DNA of 64,000 nucleotides from Nitrospira sp. (GCA_024760545.1 CP060501.1:1463501-1527500); one strand, 5' to 3'. Counted from the stretch's first letter, positions 31,622 to 40,505 are shown. A program made the numbers and translations. The notes: a model not told the origin generated them from the sequence alone.

Positions 31622-32626
31622 TTACGGTTTCGTCTTGGCAGGTGAATCGGCGGTGGTCCCGCCTTCGGTCTTCCCCTTGCCCTTATCTTTTTGGCCTTTT
31701 GCTTCCGCCTTCTGCTGTTCGATGGCATCAACTTGCGCTGTGATCGACGCAAGCCGTTGCGTATTCTTGTTCAATGATTCGATCGGCTTGAAAACCGGCT
31801 CGACCTCCACCTCAGGCTTCTTGCAGCATTCATGCGGATGGGGTGTGGTCACCGGAAGGATGGACCAAAACATCAGCGACAGCACCACACCGGCTCCTGC
31901 CAACGACGCCAGCAGCAATCCCTGATCAGTCGGCACACGCATCAAGTCCCAACGGGTCACGAGCCCTTGATAATTTTCAGGCGCCGGGCGGGCATTTTCC
32001 GCTATCCGCCGAATGATTTGTCCAAGGATGGACACACCGATCACCGCGAGGACGATCAGCACCGCTGAAGAGATGGATCCCCATATCGTCAGTTCGAGGC
32101 CGATTCGTTCTGCGACCGGAAGACCCGTGTCGAAGAGATGTCTCATGCTTTCCATTTCGGCCATGGAGTGCGATGCGGTGATGGCGATCTCCGTAACGCG
32201 GCTGACGATCCACCAGAGGAGCGGAAGAAAGAAGGTCCCGATGAGCGCCGTTCTCCACCAAATTGCAAAACCAAGCCCATCGTGGGGAGGCTCCTTCCGA
32301 AGCCGTTCCAGGAAGAACGTTCGCCCAACCAGCCCGAGCGCCCAAATGTCGACGGGGATAGACATCCCGAAAATGAGCGGCAAACCGATCCCTTCACCAA
32401 AATGTGTGTCAAAGAGAGCCATAATGATGGGAGCGGCAAAGACGGTGACGGGACTGGCCAACAGCATCAAAAAGGCAAGACCGAACCTGCCTTCGAAATG
32501 CACCAATCCCATCGTCATCGCAAGAACGGCAAACACTGCCTTGATAGGAATACCGGTCCAGCAAGCCGGCCAGAGGATACCGAACCCTATCTTCGTCGGG
32601 GACATCGATTCGCGTTCTTCAGCCAT
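31622..32626 (-). CDS. Multi-helix membrane protein of the respiratory operon
   Basis: A 334-residue protein with about seven membrane helices (residues about 14-40, 45-70, 85-105, 125-150, 185-215, 250-270 and others). The last 60 residues are a soluble charged helix rich in Lys/Gln/Glu (AEAKGQKDKGKGKTEGG near the end). A CC pair (PHECCKKPEVEVEP) just before it could bind a metal such as copper or iron. I recognise no family. Its placement between cytochrome b and the second bd-like subunit, in tight spacing, suggests it is a structural part of the complex. Confidence 0.6.
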   Translation of the reverse strand: MAEERESMSPTKIGFGILWPACWTGIPIKAVFAVLAMTMGLVHFEGRFGLAFLMLLASPVTVFAAPIIMALFDTHFGEGIGLPLIFGMSIPVDIWALGLVGRTFFLERLRKEPPHDGLGFAIWWRTALIGTFFLPLLWWIVSRVTEIAITASHSMAEMESMRHLFDTGLPVAERIGLELTIWGSISSAVLIVLAVIGVSILGQIIRRIAENARPAPENYQGLVTRWDLMRVPTDQGLLLASLAGAGVVLSLMFWSILPVTTPHPHECCKKPEVEVEPVFKPIESLNKNTQRLASITAQVDAIEQQKAEAKGQKDKGKGKTEGGTTADSPAKTKP

Positions 32627-32640
32627 AACGTGTGTGAGGA

Positions 32641-33768
32641 TTAATCCAGAAACTCACGGTTGATCACGGCCGCAACCGTGAACAAAGCAATGACCACCAT
32701 GATCGCAATCCAGCTGATCAAGGCGATCGGTCGCTTGAAAATATTTCGTTCGGGATCTTTGTCGAAAAACGGAAGCGCAATAAGTAACGCCATGAACACG
32801 ACCGGTAAGGCGACGGCGCCCATAAATTGACCAAACTGACCTGCAAACAACTTGAGCCTGAGCAATTGGAAATAGAAAAGGAAATACCATTCGGGCTCAG
32901 GGTGGTAGTCCCCTGGGTCCGGTGTGGCATGGTCCAATAAAACGACCGGTTCCCAAAGGGCTAAGGCGCAGATTCCTGCGAAGACGAATGCCATCCCGAC
33001 AATGTCTTTCCAAATCTGACGAGGAAAGAAATAGTCGGTTTTGGCCTTGATCTCCTCAGGCGTCCCGCTAAATGGTCCCGCTGGAGCGGCCACACGAAAC
33101 AAAAAGAGGTGCAGCCCGGCGAGAGCCATGAGCGCCGCCGGAAGGATCATCACGTGAATCACGAAGAATCGGCTCAACGTCATCTGACCCGGGGTCGCTC
33201 CACCCTTCAGAAACCGGGCCATAAAATCGCCGATGATCGGCGTCTTATCCAAAATCTCGACACCCACAAGCGTCGCCCAGAACGCCCGTTGGTCCCACGG
33301 CAACAGATAGCCCGTAAAACCGAAGCCGATCACGATGCCGAACAAGGCGAGCCCCACAAGCCACAGTAATTCTCTCGGTTTCTTATACGCACCCCAGAGA
33401 AATACCTGAGACATGTGTGCGAACACGCAGACGACCATCGCACTGGATCCCCAGAAATGGTAGCTCAGCAGAAACCATCCGTAATCAACATCGTGGATAA
33501 TATATTGAGTACTGTCATAAGCGTGATCGGCAGTCGGCACATAATAGAACATGAGCAGGATGCCCGTCAGCGCCTGCATGGCGAAGATGAACAACAGGAT
33601 GGATCCGAACACGTAGGCCCAACGAGAGCCGCCGGGAATCGGCTCGTTGAGCATCTTGGCCTGCATTTCCTTGAGGCCCAGACGTTCGTCGAGAAAGGCG
33701 ACGAGCTTTTCAGTCGCGCTTGGCTGCTGATCGGGGATTGTTGCGGGAGACGAATGCTTGATGTCCAT
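32641..33768 (-). CDS. petB: Cytochrome b (long form, b6-type spacing)
   Basis: A 375-residue integral membrane protein. The ATG at 33768 (MDIKHSSPATIPDQQ) is preferred; an overlapping GTG would add five residues. The first haem-ligand pair is H-x13-H (SYHFWG to FAHM), the second H-x14-H (VIHVMI to LHLF), the latter spacing being that of b6 proteins. The quinol-site motif PEWY (EPEWYFLFYFQLLR) near residue 285 places the subunit-IV part in the same chain. It is the quinol-oxidising core of a bc-type complex. Its start overlaps the end of the Rieske gene. The gene symbol is a convenient family name. Confidence 0.9.
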   Translation of the reverse strand: MDIKHSSPATIPDQQPSATEKLVAFLDERLGLKEMQAKMLNEPIPGGSRWAYVFGSILLFIFAMQALTGILLMFYYVPTADHAYDSTQYIIHDVDYGWFLLSYHFWGSSAMVVCVFAHMSQVFLWGAYKKPRELLWLVGLALFGIVIGFGFTGYLLPWDQRAFWATLVGVEILDKTPIIGDFMARFLKGGATPGQMTLSRFFVIHVMILPAALMALAGLHLFLFRVAAPAGPFSGTPEEIKAKTDYFFPRQIWKDIVGMAFVFAGICALALWEPVVLLDHATPDPGDYHPEPEWYFLFYFQLLRLKLFAGQFGQFMGAVALPVVFMALLIALPFFDKDPERNIFKRPIALISWIAIMVVIALFTVAAVINREFLD

Positions 33769-33779
33769 GTCGCCAGCTT

Positions 33780-34715
33780 TCACACGATCCGGACTTGCGA
33801 CTTCGTACCAGCCTTGAACTCCATATCGATAATCTCCACGTCTCCCCCTGCAGAGACTTTGAGGGGTAATGCGTCCAGAGAGCGTGGAGCGGGACCGTCG
33901 AGCACTTTTCCTGCGGCATCATAGATGCTCAAGTGACACGGGCAAAGAAACACTTGCCCGAGCGTTTTGTGCTGCCGCCATTTGAACCCGCATCCTAAAT
34001 GCGGACACTTGCCGGAGAACGCCAGGTAAGGAATATCCTTCTTGTTCGTCCAGATGGGCTTCCCCTTTGCATCGCGAAATTCAGCGTCCTTCCCTTGGTA
34101 CACTTTTTCGAGAAGTTCCGGAGTCGCTCGGAGAATCCACACGTTCTTCTCGACTTCGTACTCCGGCATGTACACTTCTTTCACTTTTTTCTTATACTTG
34201 AACTGGGTGCCGACATCGTCCTGCTTGATCTTGCTTACGTTTCCCACATTCAGCCATCCATTGTCGAAGTCTGCGTACATCGGCTTCATGAGAAAACGCA
34301 GAATGGGGAAGGCGATCGGAAGGCCGATCAAGAACCCGATGATATGCGTAAAATTCATGAAAAACGTGCGGCGCTTGACGTTCTTTTCCAGATCAGGGAG
34401 AGGCACCAGGACCTCGCCCGGCGTCACATGGATGTTGTCTTCGAGATGCGAGATCTCCACTTCATGGGTGGTGACATAGTCTTCCCGTTTGAACGGCGGC
34501 AACGCCAGGATATCCCGTGAGGGCGCGCGCAACTGGACGACGTCTTCGGTGACAGCCTGCACGTGGCCCATCGCGATCTGTCGCTCACCACTGCCGTTCA
34601 TGGACACCACGATGTGGCTGATCTCGTGCGAGAGCGGATCGAGCACGACTTTCGTGACTTCGCCGATGTCGAGGTCGGTGCACCGGACCTTGGATTTCAG
34701 CTTCGGTTGCAGCAT
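33780..34715 (-). CDS. Rieske protein with an N-terminal PRC-barrel-like domain
   Basis: A 311-residue protein in three parts. Residues about 5-55 (SKVRCTDLDIGEVTKVVLDP) match a PRC-barrel; about 118-140 is a single membrane helix (THIIGFLIGLPIAFPILRF); the C-terminal part is a Rieske domain with cluster-binding motifs CPHLGC near residue 240 and CPCH near 261. The usual GS after CPCH is LS here. The Rieske domain takes an electron from quinol and passes it to cytochrome c. The N-terminal PRC-barrel is not part of ordinary Rieske proteins and may dock the protein to a partner. Its ATG overlaps the stop of the previous gene. Confidence 0.85.
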   Translation of the reverse strand: MLQPKLKSKVRCTDLDIGEVTKVVLDPLSHEISHIVVSMNGSGERQIAMGHVQAVTEDVVQLRAPSRDILALPPFKREDYVTTHEVEISHLEDNIHVTPGEVLVPLPDLEKNVKRRTFFMNFTHIIGFLIGLPIAFPILRFLMKPMYADFDNGWLNVGNVSKIKQDDVGTQFKYKKKVKEVYMPEYEVEKNVWILRATPELLEKVYQGKDAEFRDAKGKPIWTNKKDIPYLAFSGKCPHLGCGFKWRQHKTLGQVFLCPCHLSIYDAAGKVLDGPAPRSLDALPLKVSAGGDVEIIDMEFKAGTKSQVRIV

Positions 34716-35527
34716 TAGTTCTTCTTGATAGGCTTCGGGGTGTTGATCGCGGTATTCTTGAAGGTACCCAACCAGGTCGCAAGCGCCAGCATTTCTTTCG
34801 GGTCCATGAGGTCTTTAAACTTATTGGGCATGATGCCCTTCTGCCATTCCTTCTCGTACCCCTCAGCCATAAAGCTCTTGGGGTCGGCAATCTTCTGTTG
34901 AATCTCCTCGACTGTCAGCAACGTGCCGATATTGTCCAACTCAGGACCGCGCTTCTTTCCACCTTCCCCCCTGAGCTTGTGGCAGTTGTAACATTCCTGG
35001 AGTTGCCACTGCTCCTCTCCGACCTTCATCACATCGCCGGAAGCGCCGGACGCCGCGCCGGCAGCTGCGGGCTTCGCATCTCCGGCCGGAGGCGTTGGCG
35101 TCGCGGCCACACCTTGACCCAACGATTTGAGCCGCTCCTCAAGAGCCTTGACCTGTGCATCCAGCGCCTTGGCGCGAGCGATCAGTTCCTCGGCCTTTCC
35201 CTGCGCGGACCCTTTTTTCTCTCGGTCTAGAAGCTTCCCGATCTTGGTCTTTTCGTCTTCAGGGTCGAATTGAGGCAAGAGCGACGCACCAGCCACACAG
35301 ACCGTCACCAAAAAGATCCAGAATACAATGACGGCAAAGAGGGATTTCCCACCGTTCATCGTCTTGACCGGCTGCGCGTCAAGCAGCATGAAGAGGATCG
35401 CTCCGATCATTGAGACGACGAAGAACAGCATCTGAAATGAGGACGGCAACTCCTGCGAGTGCGCGACAGCAACCAGGGCGCCACCGACCACCACGCCTAT
35501 CACAAGCTTTTTGAATATGTTGCCCAT
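34715..35527 (-). CDS. Membrane-anchored monohaem cytochrome c with coiled coil
   Basis: A 270-residue protein with three membrane helices (about 6-24, 32-50, 63-85), a Lys/Glu/Ala coiled coil (about 98-150: KAEELIARAKALDAQVKALE), an Ala/Pro linker and a C-terminal cytochrome c domain with haem motif CYNCH near residue 180 and probable Met ligand in GIMPNKFKDL near 237. It follows the bd-like subunit by 39 bases and overlaps the Rieske gene by one base. It likely receives electrons from the Rieske protein. Confidence 0.88.
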   Translation of the reverse strand: MGNIFKKLVIGVVVGGALVAVAHSQELPSSFQMLFFVVSMIGAILFMLLDAQPVKTMNGGKSLFAVIVFWIFLVTVCVAGASLLPQFDPEDEKTKIGKLLDREKKGSAQGKAEELIARAKALDAQVKALEERLKSLGQGVAATPTPPAGDAKPAAAGAASGASGDVMKVGEEQWQLQECYNCHKLRGEGGKKRGPELDNIGTLLTVEEIQQKIADPKSFMAEGYEKEWQKGIMPNKFKDLMDPKEMLALATWLGTFKNTAINTPKPIKKN

Positions 35528-35566
35528 ACGAATTCTCGTCTCCTCGGTAGGCGCCTTACTCCTTGA

Positions 35567-37279
35567 TTACTTCGCCCCGACAGGAACAGGACTCCCCTCA
35601 GGCTCCCGCACCTTTGCCACGGAGGGTCGAAGAGCCACGAGCGCAGCTAGACTCACGATCGCGATAAACACCACTGCAATCGCCGTAATCCATCCGGCGG
35701 AATACGACAGTGTTGGGGTAAACGACTCCGCGCTGAGGTCCGACACCAGGCTATAGGTGTGGAAATATTTCTTGAGCAACGACCGCACCGCTCCCATCAA
35801 CCCCATGATCCACGTGGACGTGAATGCCAAAAAAATCAGCACAAATTGCGATGCGAAATCGATCTTCCCCCAGAGAATCGTGCCTTGCTTGATCGTTCGG
35901 TTATACAACACATAGTTGACGACCGTCACAAAGACCAACACGATAATCGCGGAAAGCTTGGCCGGCATCGATGACAAATAGTCCCACCCTTCCGGGAGTT
36001 TCATCTCATCGGGCATATCCGTACCGGTCGCCACGAACCCGGCGGGAGTGAGCCAGACCGCATCGCTGATGAGCATGATGATAAAGCCGATCTTGATGAC
36101 GGTCCGCGCGGAGACGGTCTTGGGAACGAACCGACCTAAGAGGAATGGCGACAACGTCAGAGGCAGGAGGAATGCCAACGACATCGGATCGGGAATCCAA
36201 TAATTATTCATCACCCACATCGTGACAGGGAGCAACACGATTAAGACGATGGGAGCCAGAATGGTGATTCGGACATTTTCCGCTCCTTCAATTCGTTTGA
36301 CGCTGAGCCAACTATAATAATTGATGCCCAGGAATAGGAGCCCGATCATGACGCCCTGCATTTCAAAAAACATGGAGAGCTGATCAGCCATCATGTACGG
36401 GCAGAACGAAAAATCGTAATCACACATTTCATACGCCAACAAGAGTCCCGTAAATGGCTGTAAGAGCGATCCCCCCACCGCAATCCAGATGGCGGCAAAT
36501 CCCATCCAATCGTAGTAGGCTCTCTCCTCCTGCGTCTTTGCGCCCATATACATATAGGCGGCGATCAAGCCGGCGATGAATCCACCGAACGCAACATTCC
36601 CGTCGATCCGATGGAGACTCAGAGGGAACCAACTTTGGTTGGCGATCTTATCCCATAAGGTCGCTGCGGCGATGAAATCCTGCGGTGAGACCCCTTCGGC
36701 CTTCGGCGGTGTATTCATGAACGACGTTGGACCGTTGATGACAAACAGGATGAGCAGACACACGAGGTTCAGGAGCACGCCAAGGGCGATATGCCGCCCT
36801 TTCTTCTCACCTTTCCAGACATCCCAGGTGTACAGGTAGGCATACATCAAGATGGTCTCGGCGATAAACAAGGCCGGATACAGCACTGCGAAGACCATAT
36901 AGAACTGATTGATGAACGAGGTCGTGAATTGAGGATAGGCGGCAAGCAGAACGAAGATAAATAGGCCGCCCGTCACAGCCGTCATGCTGAAGAGAATGAC
37001 CGTGACCTTGGTGATCTCCCTGGCCAGACGATCGTAGCGGGGGTCTTGCTTCCGATAACCCAGCCACTCCGCGATGACGACGAAGATTGGCGCGCCCAGA
37101 ATAAACGCGGCGAATAGGATATGGAGTTGTGCGACGATCCATACCGCCGTTCGATTGCCCGTGTACGGGAACTCCACCGCAGACGCTGCAACCTCCTGAG
37201 CGTTGACGATTGGTGCACCTAACGCAGACAGCCCAAGCAACACAACGAGAGCCAAGAGACTGCTCGATAGTTTTTTCAC
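35567..37279 (-). CDS. Cytochrome bd-like oxidase subunit (CydA-like), copy 1
   Basis: A 570-residue protein that starts with GTG (MKKLSSSLLALVVLLGLSAL) and has a signal peptide followed by about 14 membrane helices. VWIVAQLHILFAAFILGAPI (His53) and SLHRIDGNVAFGGFIAG (about 225) align with haem-ligating histidines of CydA and with the copy at 29746-31605. CydA's quinol loop motif GRQPW is missing, and there is no CydB partner. In known Nitrospira genomes such proteins are candidate terminal oxidases. First gene of the operon. Confidence 0.83.
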   Translation of the reverse strand: MKKLSSSLLALVVLLGLSALGAPIVNAQEVAASAVEFPYTGNRTAVWIVAQLHILFAAFILGAPIFVVIAEWLGYRKQDPRYDRLAREITKVTVILFSMTAVTGGLFIFVLLAAYPQFTTSFINQFYMVFAVLYPALFIAETILMYAYLYTWDVWKGEKKGRHIALGVLLNLVCLLILFVINGPTSFMNTPPKAEGVSPQDFIAAATLWDKIANQSWFPLSLHRIDGNVAFGGFIAGLIAAYMYMGAKTQEERAYYDWMGFAAIWIAVGGSLLQPFTGLLLAYEMCDYDFSFCPYMMADQLSMFFEMQGVMIGLLFLGINYYSWLSVKRIEGAENVRITILAPIVLIVLLPVTMWVMNNYWIPDPMSLAFLLPLTLSPFLLGRFVPKTVSARTVIKIGFIIMLISDAVWLTPAGFVATGTDMPDEMKLPEGWDYLSSMPAKLSAIIVLVFVTVVNYVLYNRTIKQGTILWGKIDFASQFVLIFLAFTSTWIMGLMGAVRSLLKKYFHTYSLVSDLSAESFTPTLSYSAGWITAIAVVFIAIVSLAALVALRPSVAKVREPEGSPVPVGAK

Positions 37280-37520
37280 GGTGTCTCGATGCCCCCTACT
37301 TTAAGAGCCCAGTCAAGGATCTTAGTCTTACCCTTCCGGCCAAACAAACACTTCGAAGAACTGAAATGTTGGACAATATCCGGCAAAAATATTCGGTGCA
37401 TTGTGCCTCAAAAAGGCTTGGTATAGTATCCTAGTTTTTCCAGTTTTATTTATCGGGATGTTCCCCATCTAACATCTGAAACCGACCCGAGCCTGGCTGG
37501 CACAAGCAGAAGACCTCCCG
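37280..37520. other. Upstream region of the respiratory operon
   Basis: Contains a minus-strand TTGACT 42 bases before the start of the bd-like gene, without a convincing -10. No ORF recognised. The operon promoter probably lies here. Confidence 0.35.
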
Positions 37521-38012
37521 CTATTTCGTGCCGGCATCGACCCACTGTTTCTTGTCCTCGCTCCAGACCTTCCCCGGCAGTGCAAAATTCCGCTCATAGA
37601 GCACGAGCTTCCACCGGTCTTCATCCGAGAGCTTGCTCTTCCAGCCTTTCATCTTGGTGTTCGGCACACCCTCAGCAATACGCCAAAACCACACGGAGTC
37701 CGAATAGAGCTTCATGCGCTCGAGTCTCCGGAAATCGGTGGCACCCGCCTTCACCGGTTTTCCATCCTTCCCATGACAGCTGGCACAATTGACGTCTGGA
37801 TTTGTCTCTCCGATGAAGAGCTTGCGTCCCTCTTCCAGCTTTTGGGCATCGCCCCACCAGTCAGACGGCATATGCTTATCGGCATATTCAGCCGGAGCCG
37901 GAGGTGGCGGCACAATCGGACCCTCTGCGCCTTCTTCACCACCACTGCAGCCGATCAGCAACCCCAGACCCATGACCATCGCAACACGAAACGAACCCAA
38001 TTTCTTTGCCAT
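37521..38012 (-). CDS. Monohaem cytochrome c lipoprotein
   Basis: A 163-residue protein with a lipoprotein signal (MVMGLGLLIGC, Cys near residue 22). After a Pro/Ala-rich linker it has one haem motif, CASCHG near residue 78, and Met ligand candidates in NTKMKGWKSKLSDEDRWKLV near 120. A periplasmic electron carrier. It lies 240 bases before the bd-like/bc operon in the same direction, so it may be transcribed alone or with it. Confidence 0.87.
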   Translation of the reverse strand: MAKKLGSFRVAMVMGLGLLIGCSGGEEGAEGPIVPPPPAPAEYADKHMPSDWWGDAQKLEEGRKLFIGETNPDVNCASCHGKDGKPVKAGATDFRRLERMKLYSDSVWFWRIAEGVPNTKMKGWKSKLSDEDRWKLVLYERNFALPGKVWSEDKKQWVDAGTK

Positions 38013-38085
38013 GACGACGATTCATTCCCTAAAGAAGCACACGGTTGTCGCACACGTGGCGACAGAGGGATAGAAAGCGGCCTCC

Positions 38086-38131
38086 AAAAAAAAACGCTTC
38101 TGTCGAGGTGTTCGCACCCCCAACAAAAGCG
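38086..38131 (-). terminator. Rho-independent terminator
   Basis: On the minus strand CGCTTTTGT pairs with ACAGAAGCG (one G-T), with an inner GGTG-CGAA-CACC hairpin in the loop, and is followed directly by nine T residues. It lies about 100 bases after the gene at 38236-38814, so it ends that transcript before the cytochrome gene. Confidence 0.75.
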
Positions 38132-38235
38132 CTCCAGTTACACCCATCTCAATAACGCTGTACACCGGTCCTCGCCCACCCATACCACCGATTCGTCGAG
38201 GGACCCCGCAGCCCCCGATGAACCGTCAACGGCGA

Positions 38236-38814
38236 TTACGTTTTTCTTTTTCCCTGCGATTTCCCCTTGACCCGTTCTTGCCTCTGCTGAGAACGGATAA
38301 GTCTCATACCGATAAGGCCACCGACCGCTGCGACCATCGCCCCACCACCCCACCACAGCCAAACAGGAGGACCACTCGCATCACAGCCGGCGCCGAAATC
38401 AACGCGGACTTTTCGCTCACTTTCAAGATCTTTGGGATCGAATTCAATTTTGAGATTTTTCTGCTCGCCCTTCGCCTCTACCAGAAGGGGATCGCCAAGA
38501 TTGTCGTTGTGCAGATGAAACATCGCTTTGTAGTAGCCATCTCCATCCGTCCTCACAACCTGACCATATGAAACTCTGGTGTCTTTGACCAGAACGTCCG
38601 CGTTCGGCACCCCCTTGCCATCTGCGCCACAAACATACCCTTCAACCATGAAACGGTGATCCGCTTCGTGGGTGGCGGGAACCACAGGTGGGAATGCAGC
38701 GTTCAGTGCGAGACAGCAAGCGAAAACAAGCAGTCCAACCAGACTTCGTCTGCCAAGCTTCGAACTCGATTGCTGACTCGTCGCTCGCTCCTTACGAGGA
38801 AATGCACGCTGCAC
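38236..38814 (-). CDS. Exported protein with an Ig-like/Cna-B-type domain and C-terminal anchor
   Basis: A 192-residue frame with a Ser/Arg-rich N-terminus, a signal helix (RRSLVGLLVFACCLALNAAF), a beta-domain VEGYVCGADGKGVPNADVLV then GDGYYKAMFHLH (about 55-130) of the carboxypeptidase-regulatory/Ig type, and a C-terminal membrane helix (VWLWWGGGAMVAAVGGLIGM) ending in a basic tail. It would sit on the outer side of the inner membrane. The GTG at 38814 lacks a good ribosome-binding site, so the start is uncertain. Function unknown; followed by a strong terminator. Confidence 0.6.
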   Translation of the reverse strand: MQRAFPRKERATSQQSSSKLGRRSLVGLLVFACCLALNAAFPPVVPATHEADHRFMVEGYVCGADGKGVPNADVLVKDTRVSYGQVVRTDGDGYYKAMFHLHNDNLGDPLLVEAKGEQKNLKIEFDPKDLESERKVRVDFGAGCDASGPPVWLWWGGGAMVAAVGGLIGMRLIRSQQRQERVKGKSQGKRKT

Positions 38815-38955
38815 GACCGCGAGCGCGCTACATTCGGGCAGGCGTTTCTAGCACAGCGCAAAATCTTTGTCAACGAAACGGCTGGCTTTTTTGCTCATGG
38901 AGGAAGGCCGTTCACGGCCCTGGGATTCTGAGAATCGGCGGGACAAGAGAAAACC

Positions 38956-39348
38956 TTAGAGGTAGCCCTGTGTGCGCGCGGCCGCCTCAATTTTTGCAGC
39001 TTCTGCTCGACGCTCGGACTCTTTTTTCGACACCCAGGATTCCCAGGACTTCCCGTTCGCCGTATCTTCCCCGGTAAACGCAATCGTGACGATATCCTGG
39101 TACGGAATGCGCCGGGGATCCGGCCGGTCGGAGGGAAACAGTTCGAGATATGAGCTATCGGCATCCAGCTGACGATTGAAGAGATATCCCATGACCGATT
39201 CGCCGGATCGCAACGTCAAGGTCACGTCCCCGCGGTAGTCGAACGCGAGCTCAACCGCCTCTGCTGTTTCAGCCGGAGAGACGGGCTTGAATACCCGCCC
39301 TTCCAGCGAACCGGCGATCGCAGCTGTATGATTCTTCGTATCGGTCAT
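38956..39348 (-). CDS. Hypothetical protein beside hpnH
   Basis: A 130-residue protein, MTDTKNHTAAIAGSLEGRVF at the start. The middle is strand-rich (FDYRGDVTLTLRSGESVMGY, RRIPYQDIVTIAFTGEDTAN) in a pattern reminiscent of small Sm/PRC-like barrels, and the last 40 residues form a charged helix. No signal peptide, membrane helix or metal motif. It is downstream of hpnH by 90 bases in the same direction, so an association with the hopanoid genes is possible. Confidence 0.6.
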   Translation of the reverse strand: MTDTKNHTAAIAGSLEGRVFKPVSPAETAEAVELAFDYRGDVTLTLRSGESVMGYLFNRQLDADSSYLELFPSDRPDPRRIPYQDIVTIAFTGEDTANGKSWESWVSKKESERRAEAAKIEAAARTQGYL

Positions 39349-39438
39349 GTGGAGATCGTCGTTCGTGAAACGTATTGCGTAAAGCGCGGGATCGCCCTGC
39401 GAACGACGAGAGACGACCGACGCTTCACGAGAGCAAAA

Positions 39439-40455
39439 TCATCGTGAGGTAGGCATGAGCGTCAATTTGGCTGTTCGTGAGAATCCGGAGACGGTGCTAA
39501 AGGTATCTTCGACGGCCGATGCCTCATAGCCGCAATGAACCATGCAATCGGCGCACTTTTCATTTTTACCGGTGCCGTACCGATCCCACTCCGTCGACTC
39601 CATCAGCTCCCGGAAAGTTTTTGCATATCCTTCTTGAAGCAAGTAACAAGGCTTCTGCCATCCAAAGACATTATAGGTCGGATTCCCCCAAGGAGTGCAT
39701 TGGTACTCACGCCGTCCCATGAGGAAATCTAAAAACAGCGGGGATTGGTTGAATTGCCAGCCCGGCTTGGGACGAGCAAGGATCTTGGAGAAAAGTTCCT
39801 GGGTCCGCGACCGCTTCAAGAAATGCTGCTGATCCGGGGCCTTTTGATAACTATAGCCGGGTGAGATCGTCATACCCTCGACACCGAGCGCCATCATTTC
39901 ATCGAAAAATGTTCTGATTCGCTCGGGATTCGCATCGTCGAACAGAGTGGTATTCGTCGTCACCCGATGGCCGCGCTTGACCGCCGCCTTGATGGCCTTG
40001 ACCGCGACATCATAGACTCCATCGCGGCAAACCGCCAAATCGTGCTCATCTTTCAGCCCATCCATGTGGACACTGAACGTCAGAAACTTAGATGGCTCAT
40101 ACTCATCCAACTTGCGCTCGAGCAAAATCGCATTCGTACAGAGATAGATATATTTTTTCCGGTCGACCAAGCCCCGGATGATCTTCGCCATTTCCGGATG
40201 GATGAGCGGTTCGCCCCCGGGAATGCTCACCATGGGAGCGCCGCATTCCTCAGCCGCGGCCCAGCACTGCTCGGGCGTCAACCGCTTATCGAGGACATGA
40301 TCAGGGTACTGAATCTTCCCACAGCCGGCGCAAGCCAGGTTGCAGCGAAACAAGGGCTCTAACATCAAAACGAGGGGATACCGCTTCACCCCCTTCATTT
40401 TCTGGGAGAGCACATACGTCGCCACGGTATACATCTGAGAAACCGGAACAGCCAT
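39439..40455 (-). CDS. hpnH: HpnH, adenosylhopene transferase (radical SAM)
   Basis: A 338-residue radical-SAM enzyme. MAVPVSQMYTVATYVLSQKM at the start, then the cluster-binding motif CNLACAGC near residue 40 and GGEPL near 79, both typical. CTPWGNPTYNVFGWQKPCYL near 253 and KCADCMVHCGYEASAV near 302 match the HpnH family and its C-terminal cysteines. It adds 5'-deoxyadenosine to diploptene to make adenosylhopane, the first step of side-chain extension. HpnG and Shc, lying 10-13 kb upstream on the same strand, supply the neighbouring steps. Confidence 0.95.
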   Translation of the reverse strand: MAVPVSQMYTVATYVLSQKMKGVKRYPLVLMLEPLFRCNLACAGCGKIQYPDHVLDKRLTPEQCWAAAEECGAPMVSIPGGEPLIHPEMAKIIRGLVDRKKYIYLCTNAILLERKLDEYEPSKFLTFSVHMDGLKDEHDLAVCRDGVYDVAVKAIKAAVKRGHRVTTNTTLFDDANPERIRTFFDEMMALGVEGMTISPGYSYQKAPDQQHFLKRSRTQELFSKILARPKPGWQFNQSPLFLDFLMGRREYQCTPWGNPTYNVFGWQKPCYLLQEGYAKTFRELMESTEWDRYGTGKNEKCADCMVHCGYEASAVEDTFSTVSGFSRTAKLTLMPTSR

Positions 40456-40505
40456 TCCGTTCTCCTTGAATAACTGACGTTGTTGTTTTTTCGGCCTATA
40501 TATAA

